Shown piece by piece: positions 1-9,506 of a stretch of DNA of 31,503 nt (position 1 is its first letter; each line of letters opens with the position of its first letter). The notes under the pieces were generated by a model that did no database searches, was not told the origin of the DNA, and worked only from the letters and a program-made list of their open reading frames with translations. Source of the stretch: Utricularia gibba. Its lineage: Eukaryota; Streptophyta; Magnoliopsida; Lamiales; Lentibulariaceae. The position numbers and the translations under genes were made by a program. Location: NCBI GenBank assembly GCA_002189035.1, contig NEEC01000494.1, forward strand, positions 1 to 31,503, given 5' to 3'.

Positions 1-311
1 CGTGGGGCAACGGTATCGAGCAGGAGGTCGAGTCGAGCTCGGGCCAGAGTCATTTGTAGCCCGGCAAAAAAATTGATGCATTTATTAACGTTGGCTTTAT
101 TAGGCTGCCTACATAGTTTCTCAAGGAAAAGCTTGTCGTTTTTTGGGCGGGTGATGTCGTTTGGAACTTCGTTCTGACCAAGGTTCGGTCTGACTCCTTT
201 GCCACATCGGGTCCTACTCGACGAAAATCGTGATGCAGTTATTGAAGTTAGGATTCATGAGCACCCAAAATGGTTTTCTCAACCGCATGCTTTTATTTGA
301 TAAGGCACTCT

Positions 312-933
312 CGTGGGGCAACGGTATCGAGCAGGAGGTCGAGTCGAGCTCGGGCCCAGAGTCATTTGTAGCTCGGCAAAAAAAATTGATGCATTTATTA
401 ACGGTTGGTTTTAATAGGCTGCCTCAATGGTTTTCTCAAGGAAAAGCTTGTCGTTTTGGGCGGGTGATGTCGTTGGAACTTCGTTCTGACCAAGGTTCGT
501 CTGTCTCCTTTGCCAAATCTGGTCCTACTCGACGAAAATCGTGATGCAGTTATTGAAGTTAGGATTTCATGAGCACCAAAATGCTTTTGTCAATCGCATG
601 CTTTGTATTGAGGAGGCGCTCTAGTGGGGCACGGTATCGGGCAAAAGGTCGAGTCGGCTCGCTCCAGAGTCATTTTTAGCCTGTCAAAAAAATGATGCAT
701 TTATTAACGTTGGGTTTTAATAGGCTGCCTACATGGTTTCTCAAGGAAAAGCTTGTCGTTTCTGGGCGGGTGATGTCTTTTGGAACTTCGTTCTGACCAT
801 AGGTTCGGTCTGACTCCTTTGCCACATCGGGTCCTACTCGACGAAAATCGTGATGCAGTTATTGAAGTTAGGATTTCATGAGCACCCAAAATGGTTTTCT
901 CAACCGCATGCTTTATATTTGATAAGGTGCTCT
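312..933 (+). repeat. A-B higher-order dimer (312-622 + 623-933)
   Basis: The first monomer is A-like (CTCAATGGTTTTCTC, TCTGTCTCC, CCAAATCTGG) and ends with the AATCGCATGCTTTGTATTG-AGGAGG junction that leads into B. The second is B-type (AGTGGGGCACGG, GGGCAAAAGG, TTTTTAGCC, CCATAGG). The two differ from each other far more than A copies differ from A copies, which is the mark of a two-monomer higher-order repeat of about 620 bp. Confidence 0.7.
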
Positions 934-1549
934 CGTGGGGCAACGGTATCGAGTAGGAGGTCGAGTCGAGCTCGGGCCCATAGTCATTTGTAGCTCGGCA
1001 AAAAACTTGATGCATTTATTAACGGTTGGTTTTAATAGGCTGCCTCATGGTTTTCTCAAGGAAAAGCTTGTCGTTTTTGGGCGGTGATGTCGTTGTGAAC
1101 TTCGTTCTGACCCAAGGTTCGGTCTGTCTCCTTTGCCAAATCTGGTCCTACTCGACGAAAATCGTGATGCAGTTATTGAAGTTAGGATTTCATGAGCACC
1201 CAAAATGCTTTTCAACGCATGCTTTGTATTGAGGAGGCGCTCTAGTGGGGCACGGTATCGGGCAAAAGGTCGAGTCGGGCTCGCCCAGAGTCATTTTTTA
1301 GCCGAAAAAAAGTGATGCATTTATTAACGTTGGGTTTTAATAGGCTGCCTACATGGTTTCAAGGAAAAGCTTGTCGTTTCTGGGCGGGTGATGTCTTTTG
1401 GAACTTCGTTCTGACCATAGGTTCGGTCTGACTCCTTTGCCACATCGGGTCCTACTCGACGAAAATCGTGATGCAGTTATTGAAGTTAGGATTTCATGAG
1501 CACCCAAAATGGTTTTCTCAACCGCATGCTTTATATTTGATAAGGCTCT
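934..1549 (+). repeat. A-B higher-order dimer (934-1243 + 1244-1549)
   Basis: A full-featured A monomer (GAGTAGG, CATAG, CTCGG, ACTTGATGC, GTTGTGAAC, TCTGTCTCC, CCAAATCTGG) is followed by a B monomer (AGTGGGGCACGG, GGGCAAAAGG, GTTGGGTTTTAATAGG, CCATAGG). It directly follows the 312-933 dimer, so two A-B dimers stand in tandem here. Confidence 0.72.
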
Positions 1550-1623
1550 CGTGGGGCAACGGTATCGAGCAGGAGGTCGAGTCGAGCTCGGGCCCATAGT
1601 CATTTGTAGCTCGGCAAAAAACT

Positions 1624-1690
1624 TGATGCATTTATTAACGTTGGTTTTTAATAGGCTGCCTCAATGGTTTTCTCAAGGAAAAGCTTGTCG
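1624..1690 (+). repeat. First half-unit core inside monomer 1550-1861
   Basis: The block starts with TGATGCA-T-TTATT-A-A-C-GTT at 1624 and includes AATGGTTTTCTCAA at 1663-1676, then the GCTT of the HindIII region. The same order with close spacing is found at 1780-1845 in the same monomer. The AATGGTTTTCTCAA 14-mer is identical in the two halves of this A-type monomer. This supports an origin of the ~310-bp unit by duplication of a ~155-bp ancestor. Similarity upstream of the block is weaker and needs a gap of about 11 bp. Confidence 0.75.
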
Positions 1691-1779
1691 TTTTTGGGCG
1701 GGTGATGTCGTTGTGAACTTCGTTCTGACCAAGGTTCGGTCTGTCTCCTTTGCCATCTGGTCCTACTCGACGAAAATCG

Positions 1780-1845
1780 TGATGCAGTTATTGAAGTTAG
1801 GATTCATGAGCACCCAAAATGGTTTTCTCAACCGCATGCTTTATA
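1780..1845 (+). repeat. Second half-unit core inside monomer 1550-1861
   Basis: The block starts with TGATGCA-G-TTATT-G-A-A-GTT at 1780, 156 bp after its partner at 1624. It includes AATGGTTTTCTCAA at 1818-1831, 155 bp after the first copy at 1663. About 18 of the first 22 aligned positions agree by eye, counting one gap. After this the halves diverge: HindIII-site sequence in the first, SphI-site sequence in the second, both sharing GCTT at nearly the same offset. Confidence 0.75.
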
Positions 1846-3091
1846 TTTGATAAGGCGCTCTCGTGGGGCAACGGTATCGAGCAGGAGGTCGAGTCGAGCT
1901 CGGCCCAGAGTCATTTGTAGCCCGGCAAAAAAATTGATGCATTTATTAACGTTGGTTTTATTAGGCTGCCTACATGTTTCTCAAGGAAAAGCTTGTCGTT
2001 TCTGGGCGGGTGATGTCTTGGAACTTCGTTCTGACCAAGGTTCGGTCTGACTCCTTTGCCACATCGGGTCCTACTCGACGAAAATCGTGATGCAGTTATT
2101 GAAGTTAGGATTCATGAGCACCCAAAATGGTTTTCTCAACCGCATGCTTTATATTTGATAAGGCACTCTCGTGGGGCAACGGTATCGAGCAGGAGGTCGA
2201 GTCGAGCTCGGGCCCAGAGTCATTTGTAGCCGGCAAAAAAATTGATGCATTTATTAACGTTGGTTTATTAGGCTGCCTACATAGTTTCTCAAGGAAAAGC
2301 TTGTCGTTTTTGGGCGGGTGATGTCGTTTGGAACTTCGTTCTGACCATAGGTTCGGTCTGACTCCTTTGCCACATCGGGTCCTACTCGACGAAAATCGTG
2401 ATGCAGTTATTGAAGTTAGGATTCATGAGCACCCAAAATGGTTTTCTCAACCGCATGCTTTATATTTGATAAGGCACTCTCGTGGGGCAACGGTATCGAG
2501 CAGGAGGTCGAGTCGAGCTCGGGCCAGAGTCATTTGTAGCCCGGCAAAAAAATTGATGCATTTATTAACGTTGGTTTTAATAGGCTGCCTCAAGGTTTCT
2601 CAAGGAAAAGCTTGTCGTTTTTGGGCGGGTGATGTCGTTGGAACTTCGTTCTGACCCAAGGTTCGGTCTGACTCCTTTGCCAAATCGGTCCTACTCGACG
2701 AAAATCGTGATGCAGTTATTGAAGTTAGGATTTCATGAGCACCCAAAATGGTTTTTCAACGCATGCTTTAGTTGAGGAGGCGCTCTCGTGGGGCAACGGT
2801 ATCGGGCAGAGGTCGAGTCGAGCTCCAGAGTCATTTTTAGCCGGCAAAAAAATTGATGCATTTATTAACGTTGGGTTTTAATAGGCTGCCTACATGGTTT
2901 CTCAAGGAAAAGCTTGTCGTTTCTGGGCGGGGTGATGTCTTTTGGAACTTCGTTCTGACCATAGGTTCGGTCTGACTCCTTTGCCACATCGGGTCCTACT
3001 CGACGAAAATCGTGATGCAGTTATTGAAGTTAGGATTTCATGAGCACCCAAAATGGTTTTTCAACCCATGCTTTATATTTGATAAGGCTCT

Positions 3092-3702
3092 CGTGGGGCA
3101 ACGGTATCGAGCAGGAGGTCGAGTCGAGCTCGGGCCCATAGTCATTTGTAGCCGGCAAAAAACTTGATGCATTTATTAACGTTGGTTTTTAATAGGCTGC
3201 GGTTTCTCAAGGAAAAGCTTGTCGTTTTTGGCGGGTGATGTCGTTGTGAACTTCGTTCTGACCCAAGGTTCGGTCTGTCTCCTTTGCCAAATCTGGTCCT
3301 ACTCGACGAAAATCGTGATGCAGTTATTGAAGTTAGGATTTCATGAGCACCCAAAATGCTTTTTCAATCGCATGCTTTGTAGTTGAGGAGGCGCTCTAGT
3401 GGGGCACGGTATCGGGCAAAAGGTCGAGTCGGGCTCGCCCAGAGTCATTTTTAGCCTGTCAAAAAAATGATGCATTTATTAACGTTGGGTTAATAGGCTG
3501 CCTACATGGTTTCTCAAGGAAAAGCTTGTCGTTTCTGGGCGGGTGATGTTTTGGAACTTCGTTCTGACCATAGGTTCGGTCTGACTCCTTTGCCACATCG
3601 GGTCCTACTCGACGAAAATCGTGATGCAGTTATTGAAGTTAGGATTTCATGAGCACCCAAAATGGTTTTCTCAACCGCATGCTTTATATTTGATAAGGCT
3701 CT
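3092..3702 (+). repeat. A-B higher-order dimer (3092-3397 + 3398-3702)
   Basis: The A monomer has CATAG, ACTTGATGC, GTTGTGAAC, TCTGTCTCC and CCAAATCTGG. The B monomer has AGTGGGGCACGG, GGGCAAAAGG, TTTTTAGCC, AAATGATGC and CCATAGG. It is the first of two adjacent dimers in this stretch. Confidence 0.72.
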
Positions 3703-4323
3703 CGTGGGGCAACGGTATCGAGTAGGAGGTCGAGTCGAGCTCGGGCCCATAGTCATTTGTAGCTCGGCAAAAAACTTGATGCATTTATTAACGTTGGTTT
3801 TAATAGGCTGCCTCAAGTTTTCTCAAGGAAAAGCTTGTCGTTTTTGGGCGGGTGATGTCGTTGTGAACTTCGTTCTGACCCAAGGTTCGGTCTGTCTCCT
3901 TTGCCAATCTGGTCCTACTCGACGAAAATCGTGATGCAGTTATTGAAGTTAGGATTTCATGAGCACCCAAAATGCTTTTTTCAATCGCATGCTTTATATT
4001 TGAGGAGGCGCTCTAGTGGGGCACGGTATCGGCAAAGGTCGAGTCGGGCTCGGCCCAGAGTCATTTGTAGCCCGCAAAAAAATTGATGCATTTATTAACG
4101 TTGGGTTTTAATAGGCTGCCTACATGGTTTCTCAAGGAAAAGCTTGTCGTTTCTGGCGGGTGATGTCTTTTGGAACTTCGTTCTGACCATAGGTTCGGTC
4201 TGACTCCTTTGCCACATCGGGTCCTACTCGACGAAAATCGTGATGCAGTTATTGAAGTTAGGATTTCATGAGCACCCAAAATGGTTTTCTCAACCGCATG
4301 CTTTATATTTGATAAGGTGCTCT
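3703..4323 (+). repeat. A-B higher-order dimer (3703-4014 + 4015-4323)
   Basis: The A monomer has GAGTAGG, CATAG, GTTGTGAAC and TCTGTCTCC. The B monomer starts AGTGGGGCACGG and has GTTGGGTTTTAATAGG and CCATAGG, but its middle reads GTAGCCCGC and AAATTGATGC rather than the B-type TTTTTAGCC and AAATGATGC, so it is partly converted. It is followed by a further A-like monomer at 4324. Confidence 0.68.
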
Positions 4324-5234
4324 CGTGGGGCAACGGTATCGAGCAGGAGGTCGAGTCGAGCTCGGGCCCATAGTCATTTGTAGCCGGCAAAAAAATTGAT
4401 GCATTTATTAACGTTGGTTTAATAGGCTGCCTGGTTTTCTCAAGGAAAAGCTTGTCGTTTTTGGGCGGGTGATGTCGTTGGAACTTCGTTCTGACCAAGG
4501 TTCGGTCTGTCTCCTTTGCCAATCGGTCCTACTCGACGAAAATCGTGATGCAGTTATTGAAGTTAGGATTCATGAGCACCCAAAATGGTTTTCTCAACCG
4601 CATGCTTTATATTTGATAAGGCGCTCTCGTGGGGCAACGGTATCGAGCAGGAGGTCGAGTCGAGCTCGGGCCCAGAGTCATTTGTAGCCCGGCAAAAAAA
4701 TTGATGCATTTATTAACGTTGGTTTATTAGGCTGCCTACATGTTTCTCAAGGAAAAGCTTGTCGTTTTTGGGCGGGTGATGTCGTTTGGAACTTCGTTCT
4801 GACCATAGGTTCGGTCTGACTCCTTTGCCACATCGGGTCCTACTCGACGAAAATCGTGATGCAGTTATTGAAGTTAGGATTCATGAGCACCCAAAATGGT
4901 TTTCTCAACCGCATGCTTTATATTTGATAAGGCACTCTCGTGGGGCAACGGTATCGAGCAGGAGGTCGAGTCGAGCTCGGGCCAGAGTCATTTGTAGCCC
5001 GGCAAAAAAATTGATGCATTTATTAACGGTTGGTTTTAATAGGCTGCCTCAATGGTTTTCTCAAGGAAAAGCTTGTCGTTTTTGGGCGGGTGATGTCGTT
5101 GTGAACTTCGTTCTGACCAAGGTTCGGTCTGTCTCCTTTGCCAATCGGTCCTACTCGACGAAAATCGTGATGCAGTTATTGAAGTTAGGATTTCATGAGC
5201 ACCCAAAATGCTTTTTCAACGCATGCTTTGTATT

Positions 5235-5252
5235 TCTAACAACCACCGGTCG
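5235..5252. other. Non-satellite filler at a deletion junction
   Basis: After GCATGCTTTGTATT the expected ~55 bp (end of one monomer and the AGTGGGGCACGG start of a B monomer, compare 610-664) is absent. In its place are 18 bases reading T-CTAACAACCACCGGTCG. They do not match the monomer on either strand by eye. The satellite resumes in phase at CAGAGTC (5253). The net loss of 37 bp agrees with the 579-bp distance between starts 4939 and 5518. Filler DNA at an end-joined break would look like this; an assembly or consensus error is the alternative. Confidence 0.7.
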
Positions 5253-5517
5253 CAGAGTCATTTTTAGCCTTCAAAAATGATGCATTTATTAACGTTGGTT
5301 TTAATAGGCTGCCTACATGGTTTCTCAAGGAAAAGCTTGTCGTTTCTGGGCGGGTGATGTCTTTGGGAACTTCGTTCTGACCATAGGTTCGGTCTGACTC
5401 CTTTGCCACATCGGGTCCTACTCGACGAAAATCGTGATGCAGTTATTGAAGTTAGGATATCATGAGCACCCAAAATGGTTTTCTCAACCGCATGCTTTAT
5501 ATTTGATAAGGCACTCT
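5253..5517 (+). repeat. 5'-truncated B-type monomer
   Basis: It lacks the first ~40 bp of a normal monomer because of the adjoining junction. The rest is B-like: CAGAGTCATTTTTAGCC, AAATGATGC, CTACATGGTTTCTC and CCATAGGTTCGG. It ends with the rare GATATC variant at 5456-5461 and GGCACTCT. Confidence 0.8.
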
Positions 5518-8500
5518 CGTGGGCAACGGTATCGAGCAGGAGGTCGAGTCGAGCTCGGGCCCAGAGTCATTTGTAGCCCGGCAAAAAATTGATGCATTTA
5601 TTAACGTTGGTTTAATAGGCTGCCTACATGTTTCTCAAGGAAAAGCTTGTCGTTTCTGGGCGGGTGATGTCTTTTGGAACTTCGTTCTGACCATAGGTTC
5701 GGTCTGACTCCTTTGCCACATCGGTCCTACTCGACGAAAATCGTGATGCAGTTATTGAAGTTAGGATTCATGAGCACCCAAAATGGTTTTCTCAACCGCA
5801 TGCTTTATATTTGATAAGGCGCTCTCGTGGGGCAACGGTATCGAGCAGGAGGTCGAGTCGAGCTCGGGCCCATAGTCATTTGTAGCTCGGCAAAAAACTT
5901 GATGCATTTATTAACGTTGGTTTTAATAGGCTGCCTACATGGTTTTCTCAAGGAAAAGCTTGTCGTTTGGCGGGTGATGTCTTTTGGAACTTCGTTCTGA
6001 CCAAGGTTCGGTCTGACTCCTTTGCCACATCGGGTCCTACTCGACGAAAATCGTGATGCAGTTATTGAAGTTAGGATTCATGAGCACCCAAAATGGTTTT
6101 CTCAACCGCATGCTTTATATTTGATAAGGCACTCTCGTGGGGCAACGGTATCGAGCAGGAGGTCGAGTCGAGCTCGGGCCCAGAGTCATTTGTAGCCCGG
6201 CAAAAAATTGATGCATTTATTAACGTTCGGTTTATAGGCTGCCTACATAGTTTCTCAAGGAAAAGCTTGTCGTTTCTGGGCGGGTGATGTCTTTTGGAAC
6301 TTCGTTCTGACCAAGGTTCGGTCTGACTCCTTTGCCACATCGGGTCCTACTCGACGAAAATCGTGATGCAGTTATTGAAGTTAGGATTCATGAGCACCCA
6401 AAATGGTTTTCTTCAACCGCATGCTTTATATTTGATAAGGCTCTCGTGGGGCAACGGTATCGAGCAGGAGGTCGAGTCGAGCTCGGCCCAGAGTCATTTG
6501 TAGCCCGGCAAAAAAATTGATGCATTTATTAACGTTGGCTTTATTAGGCTGCCTACATAGTTTCTCAAGGAAAAGCTTGTCGTTTCTGGGCGGGTGATGT
6601 CTTTTGGAACTTCGTTCGACCAAGGTTCGTTCTGACTCCTTTGCCACATCGGTCCTACTCGACGAAAATCGTGATGCAGTTATTGAAGTTAGGATCATGA
6701 GCACCCAAAATGGTTTTCTCAACCGCATGCTTTATATTTGATAAGGCACTCTCGTGGGGCAACGGTATCGAGCAGGAGGTCGAGTCGAGCTCGGCCCAGA
6801 GTCATTTGTAGCCCGGCAAAAAAATTGATGCATTTATTAACGTTGGTTTATTAGGCTGCCTACATAGTTTCTCAAGGAAAAGCTTGTCGTTTCTGGCGGG
6901 TGATGTCGTTGGGAACTTCGTTCGACCCAAGGTTCGTCTGACTCCTTTGCCACATCGGGTCCTACTCGACGAAAATCGTGATGCAGTTATTGAAGTTAGG
7001 ATTTCATGAGCACCCAAAATGGTTTTCTCAACGCATGCTTTGTATTTGGAGGTCTAGTGGGGCAACGGTATCGGCAAGGTCGAGTCGGGCTCGCTCCAGA
7101 GTCATTTGTAGCCCGGCAAAAAATTGATGCATTTATTAACGTTGGGTTAATTAGGCTGCCTACATGTTTTCAAGGAAAAGCTTGTCGTTTCTGGCGGGTG
7201 ATGTCGTTGGGAACTTCGTTCTGACCCAAGGTTCGGTCTGACTCCTTTGCCACATCGGTCCTACTCGACGAAAATCGTGATGCAGTTATTGAAGTTAGGA
7301 TTCATGAGCACCCAAAATGGTTTTCTCAACCGCATGCTTTATATTTGATAGGCGCTCTCGTGGGGCAACGGTATCGAGTAGGAGGTCGAGTCGAGCTCGG
7401 GCCCATAGTCATTTGTAGCTCGGCAAAAAACTTGATGCATTTATTAACGTTGGTTTTAATAACTGCCTACATGTTTTCTCAAGGAAAAGCTTGTCGTTTT
7501 TGGCGGTGATGTCGTTGTGAACTTCGTTCTGACCCAAGTTCGTCTGACTCCTTTGCCACATCGGGTCCTACTCGACGAAAATCGTGATGCAGTTATTGAA
7601 GTTAGGATTCATGAGCACCCAAAATGGTTTTCTCAACCGCATGCTTTATATTTGATAAGGTGCTCTCGTGGGGCAACGGTATCGAGCAGGAGGTCGAGTC
7701 GAGCTCGGGCCCAGAGTCATTTGTAGCCCGGCAAAAATTGATGCATTTATTAACGTTTTTATAGGCTGCCTACATAGTTTCTCAAGGAAAAGCTTGTCGT
7801 TTCTGGCGGGTGATGTCGTTGGGAACTTCGTTCTGACCAAGGTTCGGTCTGACTCCTTTGCCACATCGGGTCCTACTCGACGAAAATCGTGATGCAGTTA
7901 TTGAAGTTAGGATCATGAGCACCCAAAATGGTTTTCTCAACCGCATGCTTTATATTTGATAGGCCTCTCGTGGGGCAACGGTATCGAGCAGGAGGTCGAG
8001 TCGAGCTCGGGCCCATAGTCATTTGTAGCCGGCAAAAAACTTGATGCATTTATTAACGTTGGGTTTTAATAGGCCCTACATGTTTCTCAAGGAAAAGCTT
8101 GTCGTTTCTGGCGGGTGATGTCGTTGGGAACTTCGTTCTGACCAAGGTTCGTCTGACTCCTTTGCCACATCGGGTCCTACTCGACGAAAATCGTGATGCA
8201 GTTATTGAAGTTAGGATTTCATGAGCACCCAAAATGGTTTTCTCAACCGCATGCTTTATATTTGATAAGGTGCTCTCGTGGGGCAACGGTATCGAGTAGG
8301 AGGTCGAGTCGAGCTCGGCCCATAGTCATTTTAGCTCGGCAAAAAACTTGATGCATTTATTAACGTTGGTTTTAATAGGCTGCCTAATGGTTTTCTCAAG
8401 GAAAAGCTTGTCGTTTTTGGGCGGTGATGTCGTTGTGAACTTCGTTCTGACCCAAGGTTCGGTCTGACTCCTTTGCCACATCTGGTCCTACTCGACGAAA

Positions 8501-8896
8501 ATCGTGATGCAGTTATTGAAGTTAGGATTTCATGAGCACCCAAAATGGTTTTCTCAACCGCATGCTTTATATTGATAGGCGCTCTCGTGGGGCAACGGTA
8601 TCGAGCAAAAGGTCGAGTCGAGCTCGGCCCAGAGTCATTTGTAGCCGGCAAAAAATTGATGCATTTATTAACGTTGGGTTTAATAGGCTGCCTACATGGT
8701 TTCTCAAGGAAAAGCTTGTCGTTTCTGGGCGGGTGATGTCTTTTGGAACTTCGTTCTGACCATAGGTTCGGTCTGACTCCTTTGCCACATCGGGTCCTAC
8801 TCGACGAAAATCGTGATGCAGTTATTGAAGTTAGGATTTCATGAGCACCCAAAATGGTTTTCTCAACCGCATGCTTTATATTTGATAAGGCGCTCT
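5518..8896 (+). repeat. Array segment 2: mixed and chimeric monomers
   Basis: Monomer starts: 5518, 5826, 6136, 6445, 6753, 7056, 7359, 7667, 7969, 8277, 8586. C-type monomers (5518, 6136, 6445, 6753) alternate with monomers holding A-type marks (CATAG, ACTTGATGC at 5826, 7359, 7969, 8277). The one at 7056 has a B-like AGTGGGG start but the common GCAACGG afterwards. The one at 7667 has TGCTCTCG at its entry, usually A-linked, but C-type GAGCAGG, CAGAG and CATAG. GTTGTGAAC is kept at about 7514 and 8433. No gene or inserted element is present. Confidence 0.85.
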
Positions 8897-9506
8897 CGTG
8901 GGGCAACGGTATCGAGCAGGAGGTCGAGTCGAGCTCGGGCCATAGTCATTTGTAGCTCGGCAAAAAAACTTGATGCATTTATTAACGTTGGTTTTAATAG
9001 GCTGCCTCATTTCTCAAGGAAAAGCTTGTCGTTTTTGGGCGGGTGATGTCGTTGTGAACTTCGTTCTGACCCAAGGTTCGGTCTGACTCCTTTGCCAAAT
9101 CGGTCCTACTCGACGAAAATCGTGATGCAGTTATTGAAGTTAGGATTTCATGAGCACCCAAAATGCTTTTCTCAACGCATGCTTTATTTGAGGAGGCGCT
9201 CTAGTGGGGCACGGTATCGAGCAAAAGGTCGAGTCGAGCTCGCCCAGAGTCATTTGTAGCCGGCAAAAAATTGATGCATTTATTAACGTTGGGTTTATAG
9301 GCTGCCTACATGTTTCTCAAGGAAAAGCTTGTCGTTTCTGGCGGGTGATGTCTTTTGGAACTTCGTTCTGACCATAGGTTCGGTCTGACTCCTTTGCCAC
9401 ATCGGGTCCTACTCGACGAAAATCGTGATGCAGTTATTGAAGTTAGGATTTCATGAGCACCCAAAATGGTTTTCTCAACCGCATGCTTTATATTTGATAA
9501 GGCTCT
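8897..9506 (+). repeat. A-B higher-order dimer (8897-9202 + 9203-9506)
   Basis: The A monomer has CATAG, CTCGG, GTTGTGAAC and CCAAATCGG. The B monomer has AGTGGGGCACGG, GAGCAAAAGG, GTTGGGTTTATAGG and CCATAGG. The B copy has the common ATCGAG and GTAGCCGG in place of B-type ATCGGG and TTTTTAGCC, so it is partly converted. Confidence 0.62.

Larger units (their letters stand above)
1..5234 (+). repeat. Array segment 1: A/B-variant-rich monomers
   Basis: Monomer starts: 1, 312, 623, 934, 1244, 1550, 1862, 2170, 2481, 2787, 3092, 3398, 3703, 4015, 4324, 4628, 4939. A-type monomers carry some or all of: GAGTAGG, GGCCCATAG, GTAGCTCGG, AACTTGATGC, CTCAATGGTTTTCTC, GTCGTTGTGAAC, GGTCTGTCTCC and CCAAATCTGG. 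B-type monomers begin AGTGGGGCACGG and carry GGGCAAAAGG, TCATTTTTAGCC, AAATGATGC, GTTGGGTTTTAATAGG and CCATAGGTTCGG. C-type monomers (for example 2170) carry GCACTCT at the entry, GAGCAGG, GTAGCCCGG or GTAGCCGG, TTATTAGG and CTACATAGTTTC. Variant diversity is highest in this part of the window. Confidence 0.85.

Noticed and set aside
4917-4931. TATA-box-like TTTATATTTGATAAGG as a promoter
   Set aside because: It is in almost every monomer and no gene follows. Satellite transcription is possible, but nothing here supports a specific start site.
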